A stretch of 64,000 bases of DNA from Pseudomonas sp. A34-9 (GCF_029543085.1 NZ_CP119967.1:2754501-2818500), one strand, 5' to 3'. Numbered from the stretch's first letter, positions 32,498-42,563 are shown. Numbers and translations: made by a program. The notes: generated by a model not told the origin, from the sequence alone.

Positions 32498-33670
32498 TCA
32501 GATCGATTGCAGCGCCTGCGCGAGATCCGCGCGCAGGTCTTCGACGTCTTCAACACCCACCGACAGACGCACCAGGCCATCGCCAATGCCCAGTTTGGCG
32601 CGGGTATCGGCCGGGATGGTCGCATGGGTCATGATCGCCGGATGTTCAATCAGGCTTTCCACGCCGCCGAGACTTTCCGCCAGGGCGAAGATCTTCACGT
32701 TCTCGAGAAAACGTCGCGCACCGTCCAGGTCACTGTTCAGGTCGACGGAAATCATCCCGCCGAAACCGCGCATCTGGCGCTTGGCCAATTCATGCTGCGG
32801 ATGCGAGGCCAGCCCCGGGTAGTAAACGCGTTTAACCTGCGGCTGTTGCTCCAGCCACTGCGCCAGATCCAGCGCGTTGCTGCAATGACGCTCCATGCGC
32901 AGCGCCAGAGTCTTGACCCCGCGCAGGGTGAGAAACGCATCGAACGGCCCGGAAATCGCACCGACCGCGTTCTGCAAAAAGCCCAGCTTCTCGGCCAGTT
33001 CTTCGTTCTGGCCGACCACGGCGATGCCGCCGATCACGTCGGAGTGACCGTTCAAATACTTGGTGGTCGAGTGCAGCACGATGTCGAAACCCAGCTCCAG
33101 CGGCCGCTGGATATACGGGCTGGCAAAGGTGTTGTCAGCCACGCTGATGATCCCGCGTGCACGGCAGATGCGCGCAATCGCGGCCAGATCCGACAGGCTC
33201 AGCAACGGGTTGGTTGGCGACTCGACGATGACCAGACGCGTGTCGTCCTGCAGCGCCGCTTCGAACGCTGCCAGATCAGTCAGATCGACATAGCTGAAAC
33301 GATGCCCGGCACTGCGCTGGCGCACCTTGTCGAACAGGCGAAAGGTGCCGCCATAGAGGTCATTGCCGGAGATGACGTGCGAACCGGCATCGATCAGTTC
33401 GAGGACGGTGGAGATCGTCGCCAGCCCGGACGCGAAGGCGAACGCGCGGGTGCCACCTTCAAGATCGGCCACACAACGCTCCAACGCAAAACGCGTCGGA
33501 TTGTGCGAGCGCCCGTAGTCGAAGCCCTTGTGCACGCCAGGGCTGTCTTGCAGGTAGGTGGAGTTGGCGTAGATCGGCGGCATCAGCGCGCCGGTGGTCG
33601 GGTCCGGCGTTTGCCCGGCGTGAATCACCCGGGTCGCGAAGCCTTGGGATTTATCGTCGTGCTGACTCAT
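32498..33670 (-). CDS. Cystathionine gamma-lyase/synthase (Cys/Met metabolism PLP enzyme)
   Basis: A 390-residue fold-type I PLP enzyme. Motifs are YGRSHNPTR (about 53), GGTRAFAFASGLATISTVLE (about 72-91) and the PLP lysine in LHSTTKYLNGHSDVIGG (Lys about 204). Its gene starts within the last codons of the cystathionine beta-synthase gene (ATGA overlap at 33667-33670), so the two form an operon. That pairing is the Pseudomonas reverse transsulfuration arrangement, in which homocysteine goes to cystathionine and then to cysteine. I therefore favour gamma-lyase activity over gamma-synthase. Confidence 0.88.
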   Translation of the reverse strand: MSQHDDKSQGFATRVIHAGQTPDPTTGALMPPIYANSTYLQDSPGVHKGFDYGRSHNPTRFALERCVADLEGGTRAFAFASGLATISTVLELIDAGSHVISGNDLYGGTFRLFDKVRQRSAGHRFSYVDLTDLAAFEAALQDDTRLVIVESPTNPLLSLSDLAAIARICRARGIISVADNTFASPYIQRPLELGFDIVLHSTTKYLNGHSDVIGGIAVVGQNEELAEKLGFLQNAVGAISGPFDAFLTLRGVKTLALRMERHCSNALDLAQWLEQQPQVKRVYYPGLASHPQHELAKRQMRGFGGMISVDLNSDLDGARRFLENVKIFALAESLGGVESLIEHPAIMTHATIPADTRAKLGIGDGLVRLSVGVEDVEDLRADLAQALQSI

Positions 33671-35043
33671 GCGAGGGATCTCCGTAATTGGTTGAGCATG
33701 TCGGTGCGCGTGATCAGGCCATGGAAACCCGATGCATCGGCGATGATGGCGACGAGGCCACGGCTGAGCACCGCTTCCAGCTCGGAAAGGCTGGCGCCGG
33801 GGGCAAGGGTTTGCAGCTTGTCGGTCATCACGCTGGAGACCGATTGGCTGAAGCGGGATGCATCTTCGTGCACAGGCAGCAGGATGTCCGATTCGTCGAT
33901 CACGCCGACCAGTTGCTTGCCTTCCACCAGCACCGGCAATTGCGAGACATCGGCCAGGCGCATGCGCTGGAACGCGGTCAGCAGGGTGTCGTCAGGGCCG
34001 ACGCTGATCACGCGGCCGTCCTCGAAGCGCCGGGCGATGAGGTCACGCAAATCACCGTAACCCTTGCGTTGCAACAGGCCTTGATCGGTCATCCACTGGT
34101 CGTTGTAGACCTTCGACAGATAGCGCGTGCCGGTGTCGCAGACAAAGCTGACCACACGTTTCGGCTCGGTCTGTTCGCGGCAATAACGCAGCGCCGCCGC
34201 GAGCAGGGTGCCGGTCGACGAGCCGCCGAGAATGCCCTCGGCCTTGAGCAACTGGCGGGCGTGATCGAAGCTCTCTTCATCGCTGATCGAGTAGGCGTGG
34301 CGCACGCTGGAGAGGTCGGTGATCGATGGAATGAAGTCTTCACCGATGCCTTCCACCGCCCAAGAGCCGGGCGTCGGCAGGGAGCCGTCGCGGCTGTATT
34401 GCGCCATCACCGAACCGACCGGGTCGGCGAGGACCATTTCCAGATCCGGCTGCACGCGTTTGAAGAAGCGGCTCAGGCCCGTCAGCGTGCCGGCCGAACC
34501 GACACCCACGACGATGGCGTCCAGATCATGTTCGGTCTGCGCCCAGATCTCCGGCGCAGTACTGCATTCATGCGCCAACGGGTTGGCCGGGTTGTTGAAC
34601 TGGTCGGCGAAAAACGCGCCGGGAATGTCTTTCGCCAAACGCGCGGCGACGTCCTGGTAATACTCGGGATGACCCTTGCCGACGTCGGAGCGGGTGATGT
34701 GCACCTCGGCGCCCATTGCCTTCAAGTGCAGGACTTTTTCGGTGGACATTTTGTCCGGCACGACCAGCACCACGCGATAGCCTTTGGCGCGGCCTACCAA
34801 TGCCAGGCCCAGACCGGTGTTGCCGGCGGTGGCCTCGACGATGGTGCCGCCGGGTTGCAGGCGTCCATCGCGTTCGGCGGCGTCGATCATCGCCAGGCCG
34901 ATGCGGTCCTTGATCGAGCCCCCAGGGTTCTGCGATTCAAGTTTGAGAAACAGCGTGCAAGGCCCGGTGTCGAAGCGGGTGACTTGCACAAGCGGAGTAT
35001 TGCCGATCAGCCCAAGTACGGCAGGGCGTGATTCCTTTGACAT
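33667..35043 (-). CDS. Cystathionine beta-synthase
   Basis: A 458-residue PLP enzyme. It has a fold-type II catalytic domain (1-330) with LIGNTPLV, the PLP lysine in NPGGSIKDRIG (about 42) and the phosphate loop GGSSTGT. A C-terminal pair of CBS regulatory domains follows (about 335-458). It condenses serine and homocysteine to cystathionine. Start ATG 35043 has GAGGTGAA just upstream; a longer frame to 35130 lacks support. It lacks the N-terminal haem domain of animal CBS, as expected for bacteria. It is first gene of the operon with the gamma-lyase. Confidence 0.9.
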   Translation of the reverse strand: MSKESRPAVLGLIGNTPLVQVTRFDTGPCTLFLKLESQNPGGSIKDRIGLAMIDAAERDGRLQPGGTIVEATAGNTGLGLALVGRAKGYRVVLVVPDKMSTEKVLHLKAMGAEVHITRSDVGKGHPEYYQDVAARLAKDIPGAFFADQFNNPANPLAHECSTAPEIWAQTEHDLDAIVVGVGSAGTLTGLSRFFKRVQPDLEMVLADPVGSVMAQYSRDGSLPTPGSWAVEGIGEDFIPSITDLSSVRHAYSISDEESFDHARQLLKAEGILGGSSTGTLLAAALRYCREQTEPKRVVSFVCDTGTRYLSKVYNDQWMTDQGLLQRKGYGDLRDLIARRFEDGRVISVGPDDTLLTAFQRMRLADVSQLPVLVEGKQLVGVIDESDILLPVHEDASRFSQSVSSVMTDKLQTLAPGASLSELEAVLSRGLVAIIADASGFHGLITRTDMLNQLRRSLA

Positions 35044-35465
35044 TTCTTCACCTCTTGGTGGTGTTGATCGCGTTCCAATCGCGGGGAAAAGACTCGCGTG
35101 CAACATAGGCTCAGACCTGCTCTGTCGCAACCATTAGTCCGTCGCAAATACAGCCAATTCGATCTAACGATAGAACCAAATCGGAGGGCTGCAGGGCACG
35201 GTTTACCTGGGTTTACATGGAGGCGCCATTGAGTATCCAAAGGGCGTCTTCACGGCCATCAATAGCTTGATTCGTGAAGCAATTTCCTGCAGCGAAAACA
35301 GCCCGGTATTTTTGGCAGCGCACAGGGCCGGTGCCTTTCGGGGGGCAGGCAGCGAACGATTGATCATGAGCAATACTTGTGGTGATCAGGATTAAAATGA
35401 GTTTGTCTCACCACGTGCTGCTGCCGACAATGACCGCCATCAACAAGACATTGGAGTTGTTTGTT
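35044..35465. other. Divergent promoter region between CBS and metE
   Basis: 422 bases without a supportable gene. It must hold both divergent promoters. TGAAGCAATTTCC at 35275-35287 differs by one base from the MetR consensus TGAAnnnnnTTCA and is a weak candidate site for metE activation. No B12 riboswitch was recognised here. Confidence 0.45.
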
Positions 35466-37754
35466 ATGGCACTGGCCCATTCCCTTGGATTTCCGCGCAT
35501 CGGTCGCGACCGCGAACTTAAGAAAGCGCAAGAGGCGTTCTGGAAAGGAGAACTGAACGAGGCAGGCCTGCGTGACGTCGGTCGCGAGCTGCGCAAGGCC
35601 CACTGGGACTTGCAGAAAAACGCTGGCATCGAGCTGCTGCCGGTTGGCGATTTCGCCTGGTATGACCAGGTGCTGACGCACTCGCTGATGTTCGGTGTGA
35701 TCCCCGAGCGCTTCCGCCCGCACGATGGCAAAGCCAATCTGCAAACCCTGTTCGGCATGGCCCGTGGCGTCAGTGACAGTTGCTGCGGCGGTGCGCACGC
35801 CGAGGAAATGACCAAGTGGTTCGACACCAACTATCACTACCTGGTCCCGGAATTCAGCGTCGATCAGCAGTTTCAACTGGGCTGGGAGCAATTGTTCGAA
35901 GAAGTCGAAGAAGCCCGGGCGCTGGGCCACAAGGTCAAACCGGTGATCATTGGCCCGCTGACTTACCTGTGGCTGGGCAAGGCCAAAGGTGCTGAATTCG
36001 ACAAGCTGGAATTGCTCGATCGTTTGCTGCCGCTGTACGGGCAGATCTTCGCGCGTCTCGCTGCTCAAGGGGTCGAGTGGGTGCAGATCGACGAACCGAT
36101 TCTGGTGCTCGATCTGCCGCAGGAATGGAAGAACGCTTTCGAGCGTGCCTATAACCAGATCCAGCGTGACCCGCTGAAAAAACTGCTGGCCACGTACTTC
36201 GGTGGCCTGGAAGAAAACCTCGGTCTGGCGGCAAACCTGCCGGTCGACGGCCTGCACATTGATTTGGTGCGTGCGCCGGAGCAGTACCCGACCATTCTTG
36301 ATCGTCTGCCGGCCTACAAAGTGTTGTCGCTGGGCGTGGTTAATGGCCGTAACGTCTGGCGCTGCGATCTGGAAAACGCCTTGGCGACATTGCGCCATGC
36401 CCATGAGCGTCTGGGCGAGCGTTTGTGGGTCGCGCCGTCCTGCTCGCTGTTGCACAGCCCGGTGGATCTCGGCCGTGAAGACCAGCTCGATGCCGAGTTG
36501 AAAAGCTGGCTGGCCTTCGCTGTGCAGAAGTGCGAAGAAGTGGCTGTTCTGGCTCAAGCGGTCAATCAACCGGAAGCGCCGAAAGTGCTGCGTGCATTGA
36601 CTGAAAGCCGCTCGGTGCAGGCTGCCCGCGCGGCCTCGCCGCGCATTCACAAGCCTGCGGTGCAAGCGCGGGTTGCGGCGATTACGGCCAAGGACAGCCA
36701 GCGTCAGTCGCTGTTTGCCAAGCGCATCGCCAAGCAACGCGCCGGTCTTGATCTGCCGCTGTTCCCGACCACAACGATCGGTTCGTTCCCGCAAACCGCG
36801 TCGATCCGCCTCGCTCGTCAGTCGTTCAAACAAGGCAAGCTGACTGAAGCCGAATACACCGAAGCCATGCACAGCGAGATCCGTCACGCGGTGGAAATTC
36901 AGGAGCGTCTGGGCCTCGACGTGCTGGTACACGGTGAAGCCGAGCGCAACGACATGGTCGAATACTTTGCCGAGCAACTGGACGGCTATGTGTTCAGCCG
37001 TTTCGGCTGGGTACAAAGTTACGGTTCGCGTTGCGTGAAACCGGCAGTGATCTTCGGCGACCTCAGCCGTCCGAAAGCCATGACTGTCGAGTGGATCCGC
37101 TACGCCCAGGGCCTGACCGACAAGGTCATGAAAGGCATGCTGACCGGTCCGGTGACGATGCTGATGTGGTCGTTCCCGCGTGAAGACGTCAGCCGTGAAG
37201 TGCAGGCCCGCCAATTGGCGCTGGCGATCCGCGATGAGGTGGTGGATCTGGAAGCCGCCGGCATCAAGATCGTGCAGATCGACGAGGCCGCGTTTCGTGA
37301 AGGTCTGCCGTTGCGTCAGGCGCAGTGGCAGCATTATCTGGACTGGGCGACGGAAGTGTTCCGCCTGTGCGCCTCCGGTGTGCGAGACGAAACGCAGATC
37401 CACACGCATATGTGCTACAGCGAGTTCAACGACGTGATCGAGTCCATCGCGGCGATGGATGCCGACGTGATCACCATCGAAACCTCGCGTTCCGACATGG
37501 AGTTGCTGGATGCCTTTGAAGCGTTCGCTTACCCGAACGAGATCGGCCCGGGCGTCTACGACATCCACTCGCCACGGGTTCCGGATGCTTCGGAAATGGC
37601 TAATCTGCTGCGCAAGGCTGCCAAGCGCATTCCGGCCGAGCGTCTGTGGGTCAACCCGGACTGCGGTTTGAAAACCCGTGGCTGGCCGGAGACTGAAGCG
37701 GCGCTGGTGCACATGGTCACCGCTGCCCGGCAACTGCGCAAAGAGCTGGCCTGA
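35466..37754 (+). CDS. metE: Cobalamin-independent methionine synthase
   Basis: A 762-residue MetE, the normal length. It transfers the methyl group of 5-methyltetrahydropteroyltriglutamate to homocysteine. It has the usual duplicated barrel: N-terminal [20 protein letters not shown] (about 6-25) and catalytic barrel from [12 protein letters not shown] (about 435). Zinc ligands are visible in [10 protein letters not shown] (His, Cys), ITIETSRSD (Glu) and [13 protein letters not shown] (Cys). Start ATG 35466 has TTGGAG about 9 bases upstream; an upstream in-frame extension is rejected. It stands alone, divergent from the transsulfuration operon that competes for the same homocysteine. Confidence 0.95.
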   Translation: MALAHSLGFPRIGRDRELKKAQEAFWKGELNEAGLRDVGRELRKAHWDLQKNAGIELLPVGDFAWYDQVLTHSLMFGVIPERFRPHDGKANLQTLFGMARGVSDSCCGGAHAEEMTKWFDTNYHYLVPEFSVDQQFQLGWEQLFEEVEEARALGHKVKPVIIGPLTYLWLGKAKGAEFDKLELLDRLLPLYGQIFARLAAQGVEWVQIDEPILVLDLPQEWKNAFERAYNQIQRDPLKKLLATYFGGLEENLGLAANLPVDGLHIDLVRAPEQYPTILDRLPAYKVLSLGVVNGRNVWRCDLENALATLRHAHERLGERLWVAPSCSLLHSPVDLGREDQLDAELKSWLAFAVQKCEEVAVLAQAVNQPEAPKVLRALTESRSVQAARAASPRIHKPAVQARVAAITAKDSQRQSLFAKRIAKQRAGLDLPLFPTTTIGSFPQTASIRLARQSFKQGKLTEAEYTEAMHSEIRHAVEIQERLGLDVLVHGEAERNDMVEYFAEQLDGYVFSRFGWVQSYGSRCVKPAVIFGDLSRPKAMTVEWIRYAQGLTDKVMKGMLTGPVTMLMWSFPREDVSREVQARQLALAIRDEVVDLEAAGIKIVQIDEAAFREGLPLRQAQWQHYLDWATEVFRLCASGVRDETQIHTHMCYSEFNDVIESIAAMDADVITIETSRSDMELLDAFEAFAYPNEIGPGVYDIHSPRVPDASEMANLLRKAAKRIPAERLWVNPDCGLKTRGWPETEAALVHMVTAARQLRKELA

Positions 37755-37784
37755 CCCCTTAACCACAGGAATACACACAATCCC

Positions 37785-37873
37785 CTGTAGGAGTGAGCCT
37801 GCTCGCGATAGCGGTGTGTCAGTCAACTAATAGTGACTGATGCGACGCCATCGCGAGCAGGCTCACTCCTACA
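37785..37873. repeat. REP pair (family A)
   Basis: CTGTAGGAGTGAGCCTGCTC and its inverse GAGCAGGCTCACTCCTACAA, about 45 bases apart, after metE. Confidence 0.88.
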
Positions 37874-37969
37874 AGGGTTGTGTATGAAGTTCAGAATCGG
37901 GGATTTTCTTGGCATCGCCGTGAGGCTGTTGCTACTGTGCCCAGCCGCAGTCCAGGTGTTTGCCGTTAC

Positions 37970-38521
37970 ATGAGTGATCAACCCGTTATCCAGGCCGTGG
38001 CCGACGCAGACATTGCTGAAGTACTGGATTTTGTTCTAAAGGCCCGCGCCGAGCTTTTCCCCAAGCTCGGCGCGACCGGCATGCCCGACGATCTGGCGCG
38101 TTTTGCCGAGGTTTATCTTCGTGGGGCAGGGCGTTTTCTGATCGCCCGCCATGAAGGGCAGATTGTCGCCTCAATCGGCTATCTCCCTTACGACCGGCGC
38201 TTTCCGCACCTGCCCTATCCAGACTTTAAAGTGGTGGAAATCGTCCGTCTGTTCGTCCTGCCCTCGCAGCGACGCTCAGGGCTGGCCGGTGCACTGTATC
38301 GATCGCTCAAGGATCTGGCACTCGCCGACGGAGTCGAGTTGATTTACCTGCACACCCATCCGTTTTTACCGGGCGCCATCGCGTTCTGGCAGCGGCAGGG
38401 CTTCGAGATCATCGATGTCGACGCTGACCCGGTGTGGCAGACAACTCACATGCACAGCCTCATGAGTGGAATCGAAGAATCTGCGCCCCATCGAACGGGT
38501 CCGTCAGGTAATGCGCCCTGA
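37970..38521 (+). CDS. GNAT-family N-acetyltransferase
   Basis: A 183-residue acetyltransferase. The core runs from EIVRLFVLPSQRRSGLAGAL (about 84-103, the acetyl-CoA loop R/Q-R-x-G-x-A) to LPGAIAFWQRQGFEIID. Start ATG 37970 (MSDQPVIQAVADADIAEVLD) is preferred to an extension at 37880 inside the REP edge. Substrate unknown. Its 3' end overlaps that of the convergent ABC ATPase gene by 62 bases, an unusually long convergent overlap. Confidence 0.82.
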   Translation: MSDQPVIQAVADADIAEVLDFVLKARAELFPKLGATGMPDDLARFAEVYLRGAGRFLIARHEGQIVASIGYLPYDRRFPHLPYPDFKVVEIVRLFVLPSQRRSGLAGALYRSLKDLALADGVELIYLHTHPFLPGAIAFWQRQGFEIIDVDADPVWQTTHMHSLMSGIEESAPHRTGPSGNAP

Positions 38522-39224
38522 CCCCGAAAGTCTCCTGTAACCGCTGCGGCGTCAGCACCGCCAGCGGTTCGCCCAACGCCACCAGTCGCCCGCGCTCCAG
38601 CACCGCCAGACGATCACACTTCAGCGCCTGATTGAGATCATGCAGCGCGATCAACGTGGTCACCGGCAACGCCTGTACCACGTTGAGAATGGTCAACTGA
38701 TGCTGAATGTCGAGGTGATTGGCCGGCTCGTCCAGCAACAGGATTTGCGGTCGTTGCGCCAAGGCGCGAGCGATATGCACCCGCTGTCGTTCACCCCCCG
38801 AGAGGCTGCGCCAGAGACGCGTGCGCAGGTGCATCGCGTCAACGTCGGTGAGCGCCTGCTGGACGATGGCGTCGTCGTCCGCCGACCACGGTTGCAGCGC
38901 CGACAGCCAGGGCGTGCGCCCTAACGCCACGGCATCAAACACGCGAATGCCGTCGTCGGTGTCGGCCTGTTGTTCGACCACCGCCAGCGTCTGCGCAATG
39001 CTGCGTCGGGCCATTTTGCCGAGGCGCTGGCCGTCGAGCAGCACCTCGCCGGCGCTCGGTTCGCGCAACCCGGCGAGCAACTTCAACAGGGTGGATTTGC
39101 CCGAGCCATTTGGCCCGACGATGCCGAGGGTTTCGCCACGCTGAACGTCAAGGCTGACACCGTTGAGCAACTCGGCGCCGCGCACCTTGAAGCTCAAACC
39201 AGAACAACTCAAAACACTGTTCAT
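38460..39224 (-). CDS. FecE/BtuD-type ABC transporter ATP-binding protein (corrinoid uptake)
   Basis: A 254-residue ATPase. Walker A is GIVGPNGSGKSTLLKLLAGL (about 34-53), the signature is SLSGGERQRV (about 140), Walker B is LLLDEPANHLD and the switch His is in ALHDLNQAL. ATG 39224 overlaps the permease stop. It is the third gene of a binding protein-permease-ATPase operon preceded by a cobalamin riboswitch, so the cargo is probably vitamin B12 or another corrinoid. A much longer frame to 40025 reads antisense into the permease and is not the start. Confidence 0.87.
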   Translation of the reverse strand: MNSVLSCSGLSFKVRGAELLNGVSLDVQRGETLGIVGPNGSGKSTLLKLLAGLREPSAGEVLLDGQRLGKMARRSIAQTLAVVEQQADTDDGIRVFDAVALGRTPWLSALQPWSADDDAIVQQALTDVDAMHLRTRLWRSLSGGERQRVHIARALAQRPQILLLDEPANHLDIQHQLTILNVVQALPVTTLIALHDLNQALKCDRLAVLERGRLVALGEPLAVLTPQRLQETFGVRAHYLTDPFDGAQILRFHS

Positions 39225-40237
39225 CGTGCAGACCTGCGGCCAACCAGAATCAAGGCGAACACAGGCGCACCGACCAGCGCGGTAATCACCCCGACCGGAA
39301 TCACCTGGCCCTTGATCAGCGTGCGCGACAGCACATCGGCAGCAATCAAAAACACCGCACCGCCCAAGGCACTGGCCGGCAGCAACCGCGCGTGACCGGT
39401 GCCAAGCAACAGCCGCGCGGCGTGGGGGATCACCAGGCCGACAAAACCGATCGATCCGACAATCGACACCATCACCGCCGTCACCAGCGCCGCGCAGCCA
39501 ATCAACAGAATCTGCACACGTCGCACCGCAATGCCCAGCGACGCCGCCGAATCCGCGCCAAAGGTGAACGCATCCAGCGCCCGCCGGTGCCACAGACACA
39601 CGACCAACCCCAACACGGCCACTGGCACCGCCAGCCACACCGATGGCCAGCGCACGCCGCCCAGATTGCCCAGCAGCCAGAACATGATCCCGCGTGCCTG
39701 CTCGGAGCTGGCCGAGCGGGTGATCAGAAACGCCGTCAGCGCGTTGAACAGCTGCGAGCCGGCGATCCCGGCGAGAATGATCTGCCCGGTGCCGCTGGCC
39801 GAACCGCTGACTCTCGCCAGCAGAATCACCAGCACGAACGCCGTGACCGCGCCGGCGAAGGCACCGACGGACAGCGAGATCATCCCGGCGCCAACCCCGA
39901 GTAGCGCCACCATCACTGCCCCGGTCGAAGCACCGGCAGAAATCCCCAGCAGATACGGATCCGCCAAAGGGTTGCGCAGCAGCGATTGCAGAATCACCCC
40001 GCACGTCGCCAGACCGGCACCGCACGCGGCCGCGACCAGGGCGCGCGTCAGGCGGTAATTCCAGACGATGCCTTCATCGATAGGGTCGAGCGTGTACCCG
40101 GCGCCCCACAGTTTGTTGGCCAACACCTGCAGCACCACACCCGGTTCAATCGAAGTTTCACCGATGGCCACGCCAGCAACCACTGCCATCAACAGCGTGG
40201 CCAAGGCCAGCAACGTACGGATCAGGCTGGCACTCAT
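39221..40237 (-). CDS. FecCD/BtuC-type ABC permease (corrinoid uptake)
   Basis: A 338-residue inner-membrane permease with about ten segments. FecCD signatures are visible: NYRLTRALVAAACGAGLATC (about 60-79), LLRNPLADPYLLGISAGAST (about 86-105) and IGFVGLVIPHAARLLLG (about 266-282). It overlaps both neighbours by 4 bases (ATGA), so the three genes are translated together. Transport of cobalamin is inferred from the riboswitch upstream of the operon. Confidence 0.88.
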   Translation of the reverse strand: MSASLIRTLLALATLLMAVVAGVAIGETSIEPGVVLQVLANKLWGAGYTLDPIDEGIVWNYRLTRALVAAACGAGLATCGVILQSLLRNPLADPYLLGISAGASTGAVMVALLGVGAGMISLSVGAFAGAVTAFVLVILLARVSGSASGTGQIILAGIAGSQLFNALTAFLITRSASSEQARGIMFWLLGNLGGVRWPSVWLAVPVAVLGLVVCLWHRRALDAFTFGADSAASLGIAVRRVQILLIGCAALVTAVMVSIVGSIGFVGLVIPHAARLLLGTGHARLLPASALGGAVFLIAADVLSRTLIKGQVIPVGVITALVGAPVFALILVGRRSAR

Positions 40238-41247
40238 TGCGACAGGTCATAGCCGTTGATGGCCGTGGCCAGTTGCTCGATGCCGTCGAACATGCGCAGG
40301 CTGGCCTGCATGGCCATGGCGTCGAGAATGATGATGCGGTTGTGTTTCACCGCGTCCATGTTGCGCGTCACCGGATCGCTGCGCAGGAAGGCGAGTTTCT
40401 TTTCATAGTCGTCAGCGGGGAAGCGGCGACGATCCATGCGCGCGATGACGAGAAAGGTTGGATTGGCCTTGGCGATGGTTTCCCAGCCAACGGTTGGCCA
40501 CTCCTCATCGGAGTCCACCACGTTGCGCACGCCGAGGGTGCTGAGCATGAAGTCGGGAATGCCTTTGTGCCCGGCCACGAATGGCTCGATGTCCATTTGT
40601 GCGCTGGAAAACCAGACCAGCGCGCTGGCGTCCTTGAGCTGTTTACCCTGGGCGGTGGCAATCGATCTGGCGAGGCTGGCCTTGAGTTCGTCGTTGAGCT
40701 GCCGGCCACGCTCCTGCACATCGAAGATCTGCGCCAGTTGGCTCACGCTCTTGTAGATCGTATCAATGCGAAACGGCGCCAGCCGCGTGCCATCGGCGCC
40801 GACGAGGTTGTCCTTGGCTTCGCAATCGGAGGGCAGCAGGTACGTCGGAATCTTCAGTTCATGAAACTGCTCGCGAGTGCCCACCGCACCTTGCGGGCCG
40901 ACCATCCATTCCAGCTCCACGGCGACCAGTTCCGGGCGCTTGCCGATCACCGATTCGAAACTCGGCTCGTTGTCAGCCAGACGCTCGATCTTGTCGTCCT
41001 GCGCTTTGTACGTGCTCAGCACATTGTTGAACCACAGTGAGGTGCCGACGACTTTGTCGCCCAGACCCATGGCGTAGAGCATTTCCGTGCCGGCCTGGCC
41101 GATGGTCACGGTGCGCGTCGGCGCGTGCTGGAAGGTCAGAGTGCTGCCGCAGTTTTCGATCGTCAGCGGATAGACCGTCGGTGCCGCTTGCGCCATGGCG
41201 CCAAGGCTCAGGCCGGTGATGAGGGTGGCAACGCGGGGCAGCAGCAT
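40234..41247 (-). CDS. Periplasmic binding protein of corrinoid ABC transporter
   Basis: A 337-residue type III (TroA/BtuF-like) binding protein with a signal peptide (MLLPRVATLITGLSLGAMAQ, then AAP). NCGSTLTFQHAPTRTVTIGQ (about 32-51) and RPELVAVELEW mark the first lobe, and a long central helix links to the second lobe. ATG 41247 is the natural start before the signal; the longer frame to 41307 is rejected. It is first gene of the operon directly after the riboswitch. Confidence 0.87.
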   Translation of the reverse strand: MLLPRVATLITGLSLGAMAQAAPTVYPLTIENCGSTLTFQHAPTRTVTIGQAGTEMLYAMGLGDKVVGTSLWFNNVLSTYKAQDDKIERLADNEPSFESVIGKRPELVAVELEWMVGPQGAVGTREQFHELKIPTYLLPSDCEAKDNLVGADGTRLAPFRIDTIYKSVSQLAQIFDVQERGRQLNDELKASLARSIATAQGKQLKDASALVWFSSAQMDIEPFVAGHKGIPDFMLSTLGVRNVVDSDEEWPTVGWETIAKANPTFLVIARMDRRRFPADDYEKKLAFLRSDPVTRNMDAVKHNRIIILDAMAMQASLRMFDGIEQLATAINGYDLSQ

Positions 41248-41403
41248 GGGGCAGTCTCCAGGGGAACCGTACGGGGAGCGGGAGAGTACGGATCGGAAAC
41301 ACACCATCGAACGCAGTCAGGGCAACCGCGCAAGGCCGGGCATCAAGCATTGATGCGCACGGCACGATGTCCTTCCCGGACACCCCGCCGGTTAGTAGTC
41401 ACT

Positions 41404-41572
41404 GTGCCGGCAGGTCTCCTGACTGATGCGTCAGCGCCTGGCTCCGGCCTTCCCGGGGGTCACCCAGTGGCAGTCGTGGAGCAGGCTCAGCACCTACAGT
41501 TGCGGGGGCAGTTCCGATCGATGCTGTGCAAGCACCTCGGATTCCCTATTAATCCCGTTTGGAAACCGGCGG
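41404..41572 (-). promoter_or_regulatory. Cobalamin riboswitch
   Basis: On the minus strand the B12-element signatures appear in order: GGGAATCCGAGGTGC, AACTGCCCCCGCAACTGTA, GCCACTG, GGGAAGGC and AGTCAGGAGACCTGCC. It ends about 155 bases before the binding-protein start. With bound adenosylcobalamin such elements reduce expression of uptake genes. Confidence 0.92.
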
Positions 41573-41627
41573 CGGCATGGTAGTCGATCGCGCCGCTGAA
41601 GGGGAGACGAATCTGTCGCGGCGAGGA

Positions 41628-42563
41628 TTAGTGCTGGCTCATCAAACCGTGCAACACGCCCAGACGCAGGCCCGGTTCCGACGGCAACATTTGCGCGATG
41701 CCGAACACTTTGAATGCCGCGAGCATCAACACCAGACCGCCGGGCAGAATGCTCTGACGATGGGCTTGCAGGCCGGCGAGCTTGAGCTGTTGCACATTGT
41801 TCACCTTCAACAGCAGCAGCGACAGGCGCAGCAGCCCGCCATAGGTGATGCCGTCCTGACCGAAGTCGTTGAGGTGGTTGGCCTTGAGCACTTTGGCAAG
41901 CATGCGCGCGGTGCCGGAAGAGCCGATGGTTTGCTGCCAGCCCTGAGCCCGGTAGCGCCGGGCAACTTTTTCAAACTGCAGGATGGCGAAGCGTTCGGCT
42001 TCCTGTAGCGCGCCGGCGGACACCTCGCCGCCGCGGAAAAACCGCGTGCTCAAGGTGCCACTGCCGATGGCGATGCTCTCGGTGAGCAACGGTTGTGAAC
42101 CCTGGCCGAGAATCAGCTCAGTGGAACCGCCGCCGATGTCGACCACCAGGCGCAGGTCTGCGGCGCTCGGCAAGGCGTGGGTGACGCCGGCGTAGACCAG
42201 ACGCGCCTCTTCATGGCCGCAAATCACGTCAATGGGAAATCCCAGATGCCGCTCGGCACTGGCCAGAAACAGTTGCGCATTGTCGGCTTCGCGCACCGCG
42301 CTGGTCGCCACCGCACGGACTCGGCCGGCTTCGAAACCGCGCAGTTTCTTGCCGAACCTGGCCAAGGCCTGCCAGCCACGATCCAGCGCCAACGCATCCA
42401 GCGCGCCGCCGTCAAAGCCTTCGGCAAGGCGCACCGGCTCGCGCAGGGTTTTCACTTCTTGAATCTGCAAGCCTTTTCGACTGCGCACCGATTGGCCGAT
42501 CATCAGGCGAAAGGCATTCGAACCCAGGTCGATGGCGGCAAACAGCGAGGCGTCTTCTTTCAT
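41628..42563 (-). CDS. Ppx/GppA-family phosphatase (short form)
   Basis: A 311-residue protein of the ASKHA fold, with FAAIDLGSNAFRLMIGQ (about 8-24), GHEEARLVYAGV and VVDIGGGSTELILG (about 141-154). It is about 190 residues shorter than full-length exopolyphosphatase, lacking the C-terminal helical/HD part, as in the short Ppx/GppA group. It would hydrolyse polyphosphate or pppGpp. AAGGA precedes ATG 42563. A Pho-box-like direct repeat lies 67 bases upstream, suggesting induction by phosphate starvation, which fits polyphosphate use. It is not next to ppk in this window. Confidence 0.85.
   Translation of the reverse strand: MKEDASLFAAIDLGSNAFRLMIGQSVRSRKGLQIQEVKTLREPVRLAEGFDGGALDALALDRGWQALARFGKKLRGFEAGRVRAVATSAVREADNAQLFLASAERHLGFPIDVICGHEEARLVYAGVTHALPSAADLRLVVDIGGGSTELILGQGSQPLLTESIAIGSGTLSTRFFRGGEVSAGALQEAERFAILQFEKVARRYRAQGWQQTIGSSGTARMLAKVLKANHLNDFGQDGITYGGLLRLSLLLLKVNNVQQLKLAGLQAHRQSILPGGLVLMLAAFKVFGIAQMLPSEPGLRLGVLHGLMSQH

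Noticed and set aside
35044..35465. B12 riboswitch in the metE leader
   Set aside because: None of the conserved B12-box strings seen at 41404-41572 could be found on either strand.
38460..40025. A 521-residue minus-strand frame over the ATPase and permease genes
   Set aside because: Only the last ~254 residues are the ATPase; the upstream part is out-of-frame permease sequence and low-complexity Arg/Gly/Ala.
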